Assembly: GCA_014380255.1 (NCBI GenBank)
Contig: JACMKG010000059.1
Location: 1 to 8,558 of the forward strand
Reading direction: 5' to 3'
Length of the DNA: 8,558 nucleotides
Origin: Prolixibacteraceae bacterium
GTDB lineage: Bacteria > Bacteroidota > Bacteroidia > Bacteroidales > Prolixibacteraceae
Of this stretch, positions 1 to 6,512 are shown in pieces; the stretch's first letter is position 1, and each line of letters opens with the position of its first letter. The notes under the pieces are model-generated. The model did not search any database. It saw only the letters and a program-made list of their open reading frames with translations, and was not told the origin of the DNA. A program made the position numbers and the translations under genes.

Positions 1-442
1 ATTCGGTAAACTTACTATTCAGCAAAGTCAGCATCTCTTTGGGATAACTGAAAATAAGCTGCTGGTTGAAGCCCGCAAGCCCATTTACCCCTACATCTTC
101 ATTTTTACCGATGTCGTTGGTCAAAGAGGCAATCTTTATAAACAAATCGCTTTCAGGAAAAGACTTTGGAAGCAACGTTGCTTTATTGGTTGAATAAGTA
201 ACCGATACCGACTGATAGGTTGCATTGAGTTTCTCCTGCGAATCGAAGATCATTTCCATCTTTTTAGGCAGGAATTGCGGCTTGCCCACAACAAAGGGGA
301 TATGCTGTAAAACAAGATACTTCTTGCGTATGATATCCAGAATACAAAAAGAAAATCCATCCAGGCCAACCTGGATGGATAGATGATATTCTGGTGTATT
401 ATTCAGATCGAATGTCTCGTCAGTCAAATTTAATTCATGCAT
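1..442 (-). CDS. DUF3822 family protein, N-terminal part (gene runs off the left edge)
   Basis: An open frame without stops reads leftward from ATG 442-440 to the window edge and gives 147 residues. The start region reads MHELNLTDETFDLNN, then a strand-like stretch HLSIQVGLDGFSFCILD at residues 20-36, which resembles the opening of the DUF3822 family of Bacteroidota. I recall that DUF3822 was assigned an actin-like ATPase (ASKHA) fold from a Bacteroides structure; no function is established. The visible part has no signal peptide or membrane segment, so it is probably cytoplasmic. The C-terminal half, expected to carry the second actin-like lobe, lies outside the window. The gene starts only 9 bases after the stop of the membrane-protein gene 452-1084, so the two are almost certainly co-transcribed and may act together. 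The ATG lacks a strong Shine-Dalgarno sequence. The family call rests on recognition by eye. Confidence 0.8.
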   Translation of the reverse strand, partial: MHELNLTDETFDLNNTPEYHLSIQVGLDGFSFCILDIIRKKYLVLQHIPFVVGKPQFLPKKMEMIFDSQEKLNATYQSVSVTYSTNKATLLPKSFPESDLFIKIASLTNDIGKNEDVGVNGLAGFNQQLIFSYPKEMLTLLNSKFTE

Positions 443-451
443 ATGGAAATA

Positions 452-1084
452 TTATTCCCAGTTACCAGCATTGTTGTTTGTTTCTTCCAATGATCCCACT
501 TTTAAACCAGGATATTTGCTATTGGTTCTTCTGGCTTCGTTCAGATTTACAACCTGCTGTCTGTCAAGGCCTCTTAATATAACATTGTTGTGAACTTTAG
601 CTTCGAAAACAGGCACTTTAATTCCTGAACCGGTGGTAATGGCTGTTGCACCCAACTGGAACTCAGCAACGGTATCATTTAAAGGTACCTTTTTTATGTC
701 AGCAAGATTATAGTTGTCTCCAAAAAGAGTGTCCTTTACGTTTACGTAAATGGTATCACGGATAATTTTACCTTCTTTTAAAGCCTGCTTTTCAGTATAG
801 CCTGCTTCAATCATACTATCGGTTAACATACCGATCTTACGAACCAATGGCATTTTTCCGTTTTCCAGAAAGTTAATCAACGTATCCCAACTTCCGGTAA
901 ATTTCCCGTTTACTTCCTTATAAGCAAGCTCGGCTCTACGGATGTCTACCAACTTAGCTATCGTTGCCTCATATCTCACTTCTCTCTCTTTCTCAAAATC
1001 AAGAGGTTTTTCAACGCTGGTATATAAAAAGTAGGAAAGTATAATTACCAAAGACACAAGGACAATTTGTACTACTGTTTTCAT
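452..1084 (-). CDS. Conserved single-pass membrane protein of unknown function
   Basis: This 210-residue protein begins MKTVVQIVL at ATG 1084-1082. A longer in-frame reading from 1138 exists, but its extra 18 residues would cover the likely promoter and would put a polar stretch before the hydrophobic one, so I chose the inner start. Residues 4-22 form a hydrophobic helix with no signal-peptidase site, which suggests a membrane anchor with the rest outside the cytoplasm. Residues 32-73 look like one long amphipathic helix containing IRRAELAYKEVNGKFTGSWD, similar in rhythm to the segment after the N-terminal helix of type IV pilins and pseudopilins. The remainder is beta-rich and ends in an Asn-rich tail (NNNAGNWE). 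No prepilin peptidase motif is present. It is the first gene of a pair with the DUF3822 gene. I do not recognise a named family; an accessory of envelope biogenesis is possible but unproven. Confidence 0.85.
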   Translation of the reverse strand: MKTVVQIVLVSLVIILSYFLYTSVEKPLDFEKEREVRYEATIAKLVDIRRAELAYKEVNGKFTGSWDTLINFLENGKMPLVRKIGMLTDSMIEAGYTEKQALKEGKIIRDTIYVNVKDTLFGDNYNLADIKKVPLNDTVAEFQLGATAITTGSGIKVPVFEAKVHNNVILRGLDRQQVVNLNEARRTNSKYPGLKVGSLEETNNNAGNWE

Positions 1085-1109
1085 CTCTATAATTTTAAGT
1101 TTAGTTTTG
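1079..1109 (+). promoter_or_regulatory. Putative promoter for the RecD-like helicase gene
   Basis: TAGTTTTG at 1102-1109 matches the -7 consensus TAnnTTTG exactly. TTTC at 1079-1082, 19 bases upstream, is a three-of-four match to the -33 TTTG. Transcription would start near 1115, about 60 bases before ATG 1175. The -33 part overlaps the start codon of the divergent gene. The A/T-rich context makes chance matches likely. Confidence 0.4.
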
Positions 1110-1116
1110 TATTGTT

Positions 1117-1139
1117 GCAAAATTATAAAAAAATACAAA
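1117..1139 (-). promoter_or_regulatory. Putative promoter for the membrane protein-DUF3822 pair
   Basis: Read leftward, TAATTTTGC at 1125-1117 matches the Bacteroidota -7 consensus TAnnTTTG exactly. A TTTG lies at 1139-1136, but its 10-base spacing is much shorter than the usual 19 or so for a -33 element, so only the -7 box is convincing. Transcription would start near 1111 and give an A/T-rich leader of about 27 bases before ATG 1084. Confidence 0.5.
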
Positions 1140-1174
1140 TTAGATTCTTAGGATTTGTTTTATTTTAGTGGCCT

Positions 1175-2599
1175 ATGATAAAAAAACACATCCAAACCGA
1201 AATAATTAGGAACTTGGGCATACTTCCGACTGCCGGACAGGAAATTCTTACCTCCAAACTGGCTGATTTTATTGCTGAATCGGGAATGGATGCCGTCTTT
1301 CTGCTGAGAGGCTATGCCGGTACCGGGAAGACTACCCTGGTGAGCGCACTGGTAAAAACGCTCACCAAGTTTAAATTCAATTCAGTCTTACTGGCCCCAA
1401 CAGGGCGTGCGGCTAAAGTTCTTTCGACTTATACGGGCAGAAATGCTTATACTATTCATAAAAACATTTACCGCCAGCAATCCTCCAGTGATGGCTCCGG
1501 TCGTTTTGTGCTGAATAAAAACCTGTGCAAAGACACCTTCTTTATCGTTGATGAAGCTTCCATGATTTCCAATTCAACGGCCGAGACCTCGATCTTCGGA
1601 TCGGGCCGCTTGCTGGAAGACCTGATTGAATACGTGTACATGGGTTCCAATTGCCGCCTGATACTGGTAGGTGATACCGCGCAATTACCCCCCGTGGGCC
1701 TGGATGTAAGCCCGGCCTTGTCGGGTAAAGAGCTTGAACAATACGATCGCGAGGTGTATGAGTACGAACTCACCGAGGTGGTAAGGCAGGATAAGAATTC
1801 GGGCATCCTTTACAATGCTACCTTCCTGCGTAACCTTATCACGGAACAAAGCGATTATGCAGGATATTTTAACCTCGAATACAAGCAGTTTGACGACATG
1901 CGCCGCCTGGCGGGCGCTGATCTTATAGAAGAAATATCAACCTGCTATGACCGCTACGGGCTCATTGAAACAATCGTGGTTACCCGGTCAAATAAGCGTG
2001 CCAACAAGTTTAATGAAGGTATACGCAGTACCATCCTTTATAAAGAGGCTGACATATCGGTAGGCGATCTTTTACTGGTGGTAAAAAACAACTATTTCTG
2101 GCTCGAGGAAAATGAAAAGATTGATTTTATTGCCAATGGCGACATTGCTGAAATTATTTCTATTTATAAATACGAAGAGTTATACGGCTTCCGGTTTGCC
2201 AACGTAAGCTTGCGCCTGCTCGATTACCCGGATATTGAATTCGACTGCAAGATTATACTCGATGTACTGGCCATTGAATCTGCTTCCTTGTCGGGCGAGC
2301 AGAACCGTAAGTTGTTTGATGCCGTGTCTGAAGATTACGTGGATATAAGGAGTAAGAAAAAACGATGGGAAGAGATCCGGAAGAATCCTTATTTCAATGC
2401 CCTGCAGGTGAAATTTGCCTACGCGGTAACCTGCCACAAGGCACAGGGTGGACAATGGAGTGCCGTGTTTATCGACCAGGGGTACCTGACCGAAGAGATG
2501 ATTAATACTGAGTTCCTGAGATGGCTGTACACTGCCTTTACCCGTCCGACAGAACGGTTGTACCTGGTGAATTTCAACAAGGAGTTTTTTGAAGAATGA
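1175..2599 (+). CDS. RecD-like SF1 DNA helicase / AAA ATPase
   Basis: This 474-residue protein carries the ordered motifs of an SF1B (RecD/Pif1-type) helicase. Motif I (Walker A) is GYAGTGKTT at 46-54, Ia is LAPTGRAAKVL at 73-83, II (Walker B) is FIVDEASM at 123-130, III is VGDTAQLPPVG at 165-175, and IV is around VVRQ at 202-205. Motif V is VTCHKAQGGQW at 418-428, and VI is LYTAFTRPTERLYLV at 451-465. By family it should use ATP to move 5' to 3' on single-stranded DNA in repair or replication-fork processing. It is much shorter than RecD2 and lacks its N-terminal domains, and no RecB or RecC partner is nearby, so it is not the RecBCD subunit. Residues 275-405 fill the insert between the two RecA-like lobes and include a basic run (KKKRW) at 394-398. 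It is divergent from the membrane protein-DUF3822 pair and convergent with rnz. The start matches a family-like N terminus, with no Shine-Dalgarno sequence. Confidence 0.93.
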   Translation: MIKKHIQTEIIRNLGILPTAGQEILTSKLADFIAESGMDAVFLLRGYAGTGKTTLVSALVKTLTKFKFNSVLLAPTGRAAKVLSTYTGRNAYTIHKNIYRQQSSSDGSGRFVLNKNLCKDTFFIVDEASMISNSTAETSIFGSGRLLEDLIEYVYMGSNCRLILVGDTAQLPPVGLDVSPALSGKELEQYDREVYEYELTEVVRQDKNSGILYNATFLRNLITEQSDYAGYFNLEYKQFDDMRRLAGADLIEEISTCYDRYGLIETIVVTRSNKRANKFNEGIRSTILYKEADISVGDLLLVVKNNYFWLEENEKIDFIANGDIAEIISIYKYEELYGFRFANVSLRLLDYPDIEFDCKIILDVLAIESASLSGEQNRKLFDAVSEDYVDIRSKKKRWEEIRKNPYFNALQVKFAYAVTCHKAQGGQWSAVFIDQGYLTEEMINTEFLRWLYTAFTRPTERLYLVNFNKEFFEE

Positions 2600-2604
2600 A
2601 AAGG

Positions 2605-2637
2605 ATTTACAATTAGACAATTTACCATTTACAATTT
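2605..2637. repeat. Degenerate heptamer array 1 (unit ATTTACA)
   Basis: Starting six bases after the helicase stop codon, the units run ATTTACA (2605), ATTAGACA (2612, one base longer), ATTTACC (2620), ATTTACA (2627) and a partial ATTT (2634). The period is 7 with one unit of 8. No hairpin with a T-run is seen, so this is not an ordinary terminator. Confidence 0.75.
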
Positions 2638-2684
2638 CAGCTCTGTCCATCAGCCCATCTAACTACTTATCCTACGCACCCCTT

Positions 2685-2715
2685 AACTTGGAATTTGGAA
2701 CCTTGAACTTTAAAC
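2685..2715. repeat. Degenerate heptamer array 2 (unit AACTTGG)
   Basis: Four units of exactly 7 bases: AACTTGG (2685), AATTTGG (2692), AACCTTG (2699) and AACTTTA (2706), then AAC. Its unit is unrelated to the flanking arrays 1 and 3 but has the same period. Confidence 0.75.
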
Positions 2716-2722
2716 TCTTTTC

Positions 2723-2757
2723 ATTCAACATTTAACATTTCCCATTCAACATTTCCT
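2723..2757. repeat. Degenerate heptamer array 3 (unit ATTCAAC)
   Basis: Five contiguous 7-base units: ATTCAAC (2723), ATTTAAC (2730), ATTTCCC (2737), ATTCAAC (2744) and ATTTCCT (2751). The array ends three bases short of the rnz stop codon. It is the third heptamer array in the 160-base gap between convergent genes. Confidence 0.78.
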
Positions 2758-2759
2758 TC

Positions 2760-3692
2760 TCACACCAGCTTCTGCTTCTCCACATTAAACACATCGCCTT
2801 CCATGATGGCTTTTGTTTGGGGGAATATCCTGACAGCTTCTTCCAGGATGGGGGAGTGGTCTTTGTACCTTGCCGAGAAATGACCAATCAGCAGTTTACC
2901 TGCCCCGGCTCTGGAGGCTGCCGTAGCTGCATTCTTGCCTGTTGAGTGGTAAGTTAACCGGGCCAGCTCCTGGTTGTCTTCTGCAAAGGTGGCTTCGTGG
3001 TATAGAAGGTCAACATCCCTGATCGATTCGATGTATGATTCCTCGAAGCGCGTATCGCTGCAAAAAGCAAACGATCGTGGCTTGTAATGATTAATGGTCA
3101 GTTGGGCATGCGGAATCACCTTTCCTTCTGAAGTGATGAAATCGCCCCCTTCTTTGATGCGTTGCCTGTCACGGATAGGTATGTTGTATTCCTGTAGCAT
3201 TTCGGGCCTTAAATTGGGCAAGGCCGGTTTTTCCTCGAACCTGAAGCCACAGGTGGGAATGCGGTGATATAAAGGGAAGGAATATACTTTTACTTTTTTG
3301 TCTTCAAAGATTAAATCCTCACGGTTGAAATTCAATGGGTGAAAGACAATCCTGAAAGGAATCTCGCCCGGGTACAGGAAGCTCAATTGGGCAGCGGTGT
3401 ATTTCTGTAAATCGGAGTGCGAGTAGATATGCAGATCCTTTTCACGGCCGAGCAAAACAAAGGTGGAGATAAGGCCTATGAGCCCAAAGATATGATCACC
3501 GTGGGTGTGGGTTATAAAGATGTGGTTAACCTTCGAAAAGCCGATCTTGTATTTTCTCATCTGCGTCTGGGTGCCTTCTCCGCAGTCGATTAAAAAAAAC
3601 CGCCCGAGCACATTGAGTGCCTGGGCGGTTGGATATCTGTTTGCTGTTGGTAATGCAGAGCTTGAGCCGAGTATGGTTAATTGAAAAGGCAT
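2760..3692 (-). CDS. rnz: Ribonuclease Z (tRNA 3' processing endonuclease)
   Basis: This 310-residue metallo-beta-lactamase-fold protein has the length and motifs of the short, homodimeric RNase Z. This enzyme cuts precursor tRNA after the discriminator base. The metal-binding signature HTHGDH is at 62-67 (His62, His64, Asp66, His67). The other expected zinc ligands are visible: His143 in LYHRIPTCG, Asp213 in CSDTRF and His271 in GHFSARY. His249 in YHSTG also matches a conserved position. The N terminus LTILGSSSALPTANRYPTA is typical. The stretch at about 155-195, rich in charged residues and including RIKEGGDFITSEGK, corresponds to the flexible tRNA-binding arm (exosite). The start lies 17 bases after the STAS gene stop, so the two are probably co-transcribed after rpsA. 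The TGA stop is at 2762-2760. Nothing essential is missing. Confidence 0.96.
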   Translation of the reverse strand: MPFQLTILGSSSALPTANRYPTAQALNVLGRFFLIDCGEGTQTQMRKYKIGFSKVNHIFITHTHGDHIFGLIGLISTFVLLGREKDLHIYSHSDLQKYTAAQLSFLYPGEIPFRIVFHPLNFNREDLIFEDKKVKVYSFPLYHRIPTCGFRFEEKPALPNLRPEMLQEYNIPIRDRQRIKEGGDFITSEGKVIPHAQLTINHYKPRSFAFCSDTRFEESYIESIRDVDLLYHEATFAEDNQELARLTYHSTGKNAATAASRAGAGKLLIGHFSARYKDHSPILEEAVRIFPQTKAIMEGDVFNVEKQKLV

Positions 3693-3709
3693 AGTTTTAT
3701 CTGATTTGG

Positions 3710-4069
3710 TCAGCTTATTTGTTTACCTTTTTCAACAAGAATCATTGCTGCTTCGGCCTCCGTCCGGGTAATAACCAGAACGGTGTGAAGCATTGAGATC
3801 CTGATAATCTGCTCAAAATCCCGTTGTAATCCGGTTAAGATAAATGTACCCATTGCATCTTCGCACAGGCGGTTACCTACTAAAATAGCGCTTAAGCCCG
3901 ACGAATCACAATACTCACATTCACTAACATCCAGAACGAGATTTCTGTCACCAGCAGCACTTGCTTTTATTAATTCTGACTTCAAGGCTGGAGCATTCAT
4001 CGTGTCCAGCCTCTCTGTCCGAATTTTTACAAGTGTATAGTCTGTATGTTTTTGCAGTTCGAAATCCAT
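3710..4069 (-). CDS. STAS-domain anti-sigma-factor antagonist
   Basis: This 119-residue protein is a single STAS domain of the SpoIIAA/RsbV type. The opening MDFELQKHTDYTLVKIRTERLD matches the first strands. LVLDVSECEYCDSSGLSAIL at 44-63 contains the conserved phospho-acceptor loop D55-S56-S57-G58. By analogy with SpoIIAA and RsbV, Ser56 is the probable site phosphorylated by an RsbW/SpoIIAB-like kinase. The unphosphorylated form would bind that kinase or anti-sigma factor in partner switching. No such kinase, phosphatase or sigma factor is encoded in this window, so the partner is unknown. It sits between rpsA (44 bases upstream) and rnz (17 bases downstream) on the same strand. A TATATTTC at 4081-4074 resembles a -7 box but is too close to the ATG to serve it, so transcription from the rpsA promoter is more likely. 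Confidence 0.92.
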   Translation of the reverse strand: MDFELQKHTDYTLVKIRTERLDTMNAPALKSELIKASAAGDRNLVLDVSECEYCDSSGLSAILVGNRLCEDAMGTFILTGLQRDFEQIIRISMLHTVLVITRTEAEAAMILVEKGKQIS

Positions 4070-4113
4070 ATATGAAATATATTAAATTCTAATGGATTTT
4101 TTATGCAACCCTA

Positions 4114-6075
4114 CTAGTTTTCTTTTTGCTCGTCAGCTTCCATCTGAGTCCTTAAAGCTGCCAGCTCAGAAATGTCACCAAGGGTGGTTTTTTCACCGGT
4201 GTTTTCTTTAGCAGGTTTTGTAGCTTTCTTGGTTTCAGGTTTTGTACGGGTAGTCTTTCTTTTAGCTGTTTCTTCAGCTTTTTTCTCATCTTCGAAAACT
4301 CTTGAATGAGATAAGATAATCCGTTTGGCAGCTTTTGAGAATTCGATTACTTTGAATTCCAGTTTTTCTTCCAGCTGAGCCTGGCTTCCGTCTTCTTTTA
4401 CAAGGTGACGAGGAGTGGCAAAACCTTCAACGCCGTAAGGAAGAGCAATGGTAGCTCCCTTGTCGAACAATTCGATCACAGTTCCTTCGTGTACTGAATC
4501 AACCGAGAAAATGGTTTCGAATACATCCCATGGATTTTCTTCCAGTTGTTTGTGTCCAAGGCTCAAACGACGGTTTTCCTTGTCAATGTCAAGAACCGTT
4601 ACTTCGATCTCAGAACCAATAGAAGTGAATTCAGATGGATGTTTGATTTTCTTGGTCCAGCTAAGATCCGAGATGTGGATCAGGCCGTCAACACCTTCCT
4701 GGATTTCAACAAATACACCGAAGTTGGTGAAGTTACGTACTGTAGCTTTGTGTTTTGTTCCAACACCAAATACAGTATCAATATCTTGCCAAGGATCAGA
4801 TTTAAGCTGTTTGATACCCAAAGACATTTTGCGTTCTTCGCGGTCAAGAGTCAGGATCTGAGCTTCTACCTCATCGCCCACTTTCAGGAAGTCCTGAGCA
4901 GAGCGTAAGTGCTGTGACCATGACATTTCAGAAACGTGGATCAGACCTTCAACACCAGGAGCAATTTCTACAAATGCACCATAGTCAGCCATTACAACCA
5001 CTTTCCCTTTAACCGGGTCGCCAACTTTCAGTTCAGCGCCAAGGCTATCCCATGGGTGAGGAGTTAATTGTTTCAGACCTAAAGCGATGCGTTTTTTCTC
5101 GTCATCGAAGTCAAGAATTACTACATTCAGTTTCTGGTCAAGCTCAACAATTTCGTTTGGATGAGTAATACGACCCCATGAAAGGTCGGTAATGTGGATT
5201 AATCCATCAACGCCACCAAGATCAATAAATACTCCGTAAGAAGTGATATTCTTAACAGTACCTTCAAGTACCTGGCCTTTTTCAAGTTTAGAGATAATTT
5301 CTTTCTTCTGCAGTTCGAGTTCAGCTTCGATCAATGCCTTGTGAGAAACTACCACGTTACGGAATTCATGGTTGATTTTAACCACTTTGAATTCCATAGT
5401 CTTGTCAACATACATGTCATAATCGCGAATCGGTTTCACATCAATCTGTGAACCTGGAAGGAATGCCTCGATTCCAAACACGTCAACGATCATACCACCT
5501 TTTGTACGACATTTAATGTAACCCTTAATGATTTCATCTTTTTCAAGGGCTTCATTCACGCGATCCCATGAACGCAAGGCTCTTGCTTTTTTGTGTGAGA
5601 GGATCATCTGGCCTTTCAAGTCTTCCAGACTTTCAATGTAAACCTCAACTAAATCTTTTGGTTTTAATTCGGGGTTGTAACGGAATTCGTTAAGGCTCAC
5701 AATACCATCTGATTTGTAGCCAATGTCAATAACAACTTCACGTTTGTTCATCGAAATAACCTTACCTTCAACTACTTCCTTTTCCTGAACAGTAGTAAGG
5801 GTTTTCTCATAAAGAGTTTCCAGATCGTTTGCGCTTCTGTCGCTAAACCCTTTGTCTTCTTTTACCAAAGCATCCCAGTCAAAATCGGATGATTCAGCAA
5901 CTACCGCTTTAGGGGCCTTTGCTGCCTTTGGCGCTTTTTCAATTTTCGCAGGAGCTGCAAATTCGTCAGCCTCAGCTACAACAGCTTCTTCAACTGCTGC
6001 GGTGGATGTTTCAACAGTTTCCTGTTGTGTGAGTTCTTCCTTTGGTTCAAGGTTCTCAGTGTTGTTTTCTACCAT
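4114..6075 (-). CDS. rpsA: 30S ribosomal protein S1
   Basis: This 653-residue protein has six S1 (OB-fold) RNA-binding repeats, at about 100-163, 181-246, 266-336, 351-424, 437-510 and 525-592. Repeats 3-5 carry the hallmark GLIH(I/V)(T/S)(D/E)(L/M)SW at 291-300, 377-386 and 464-473. Repeat 6 is more diverged. S1 binds mRNA at the 30S subunit and helps start translation. It is about 100 residues longer than the E. coli protein (557). The extra length is an acidic then Ala/Pro/Lys-rich head (1-65, with APKAAKAPKA around 48-57) and a Lys/Thr-rich tail (593-630) closed by a helix-like TTLGDISELAALRTQM segment. Such extensions are usual in Bacteroidota S1 as I recall them. The first gene of a probable rpsA-STAS-rnz transcript, it has its own strong-looking promoter. 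ATG 6075 is the first in-frame start and is preceded by an A/T-rich leader without a Shine-Dalgarno sequence. Confidence 0.97.
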   Translation of the reverse strand: MVENNTENLEPKEELTQQETVETSTAAVEEAVVAEADEFAAPAKIEKAPKAAKAPKAVVAESSDFDWDALVKEDKGFSDRSANDLETLYEKTLTTVQEKEVVEGKVISMNKREVVIDIGYKSDGIVSLNEFRYNPELKPKDLVEVYIESLEDLKGQMILSHKKARALRSWDRVNEALEKDEIIKGYIKCRTKGGMIVDVFGIEAFLPGSQIDVKPIRDYDMYVDKTMEFKVVKINHEFRNVVVSHKALIEAELELQKKEIISKLEKGQVLEGTVKNITSYGVFIDLGGVDGLIHITDLSWGRITHPNEIVELDQKLNVVILDFDDEKKRIALGLKQLTPHPWDSLGAELKVGDPVKGKVVVMADYGAFVEIAPGVEGLIHVSEMSWSQHLRSAQDFLKVGDEVEAQILTLDREERKMSLGIKQLKSDPWQDIDTVFGVGTKHKATVRNFTNFGVFVEIQEGVDGLIHISDLSWTKKIKHPSEFTSIGSEIEVTVLDIDKENRRLSLGHKQLEENPWDVFETIFSVDSVHEGTVIELFDKGATIALPYGVEGFATPRHLVKEDGSQAQLEEKLEFKVIEFSKAAKRIILSHSRVFEDEKKAEETAKRKTTRTKPETKKATKPAKENTGEKTTLGDISELAALRTQMEADEQKEN

Positions 6076-6105
6076 TTAATAATCAATTAATTAATGAGTT
6101 AGACT

Positions 6106-6120
6106 ATATATTAAATATAT
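6106..6120. repeat. A/T palindrome at the predicted rpsA transcription start
   Basis: ATATATT (6106-6112) and AATATAT (6114-6120) are perfect inverted arms around a single A. The palindrome lies where the rpsA transcript should begin. It could be an operator or a weak leader hairpin, but A/T-only palindromes arise easily by chance. Confidence 0.4.
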
Positions 6121-6126
6121 GCGCGG

Positions 6127-6157
6127 CAAAATTAAGACTATTCCGCTATAAAAAAAA
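6127..6157 (-). promoter_or_regulatory. Putative rpsA promoter
   Basis: Read leftward, TAATTTTG at 6134-6127 matches the Bacteroidota -7 consensus TAnnTTTG exactly. Nineteen bases further upstream, TTTT at 6157-6154 within a T-run is a partial match to the -33 TTTG. Transcription would begin near 6120 and leave an A/T-rich 45-base leader before ATG 6075. This is the best-supported promoter in the window. Confidence 0.6.
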
Positions 6158-6240
6158 GTTTTCTGCACATTTTCACTATTTTACGTGTTCAATTAAAATT
6201 AGGAGTCATTCGGCAGTCCTATTTTTTCAGAATGAAGTAT

Positions 6241-6256
6241 CCGATGGGTTCATCGG
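6241..6256. repeat. Small perfect hairpin beside the inverted-repeat element
   Basis: CCGATG, loop GGTT, CATCGG form a perfect 6-base stem. It is followed on the + strand by TTCATTAAAT rather than a T-run, so it is not a canonical terminator. CGATGGGTT from its left side recurs at 6621-6629 just beyond the 11-base array. Confidence 0.5.
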
Positions 6257-6274
6257 TTCATTAAATAAAGAGAC

Positions 6275-6434
6275 AAAGTGCCTGAGTACCTGAGTGCCTG
6301 AGTGCCTAAGAAAGACATATTTCATCTTATTGATTATATATGTGAGTAACAAATTGATTTTTTCTGAAAAAGGAGTAAATCATCCGTGTTATGTCTTTCT
6401 TAGGCACTAAGGTACTCAGGCACTCAGGCACTTT
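6275..6434. repeat. Inverted-repeat element: 45-base arms built of 8-base repeats, 70-base core
   Basis: The left arm 6275-6319 and the right arm 6390-6434 are inverted copies that differ at only three of 45 positions (left-arm bases 6288, 6296 and 6300). Each arm contains four contiguous 8-base units. The left arm reads GTGCCTGA (6278), GTACCTGA (6286), GTGCCTGA (6294), GTGCCTAA (6302). The right arm, read on the minus strand, has GTGCCTGA twice, GTACCTTA and GTGCCTAA. The outer ends read AAA and the inner ends GAAAGACATA. The core 6320-6389 is A/T-rich and encodes nothing visible. No target-site duplication is apparent at the outer edges. As RNA the element would fold into a very long stem from either strand. 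It could be a MITE-like element, a paired repeat array or a structured RNA; the sequence does not decide. Confidence 0.85.
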
Positions 6435-6512
6435 ATTCCTGTACTTTAAAAACAACAAATGACCCCAAGCTTTAGTGCTGTAACCCCGGTGCATGCTGCT
6501 GCCATTTGCTGA

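Noticed and set aside
1175..2599. RecD subunit of RecBCD.
   Set aside because: No recB or recC nearby, and the length and motif order fit the stand-alone RecD-like ATPase group of Bacteroidota.
2180..2650. A 156-residue leftward frame over the end of the helicase gene.
   Set aside because: It is antisense to helicase motifs V and VI and shows no domain of its own.
4448..4908. Two rightward open frames inside rpsA.
   Set aside because: They are antisense readings of the S1 repeats, which clearly belong to the leftward 653-residue protein.
6196..6228. A possible terminator, TAGGA and TCCTA around a 12-base loop followed by six T.
   Set aside because: The stem is only five base pairs with mismatches inside, and no gene ends here in the matching orientation.
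6042..6293. An 83-residue rightward open frame over the rpsA start and promoter.
   Set aside because: It runs antisense through the rpsA start and the A/T-rich leader, has no recognisable domain, and ends in the inverted-repeat arm.
6275..6434. A Bacteroides-type invertible promoter.
   Set aside because: No exact TAnnTTTG box is found in the 70-base core on either strand, and the nearest gene, rpsA, has its own promoter. The idea is kept only as an alternative in the finding.
6275..6434. A CRISPR array.
   Set aside because: The repeats are eight bases, contiguous and without unique spacers, and no cas gene is present.
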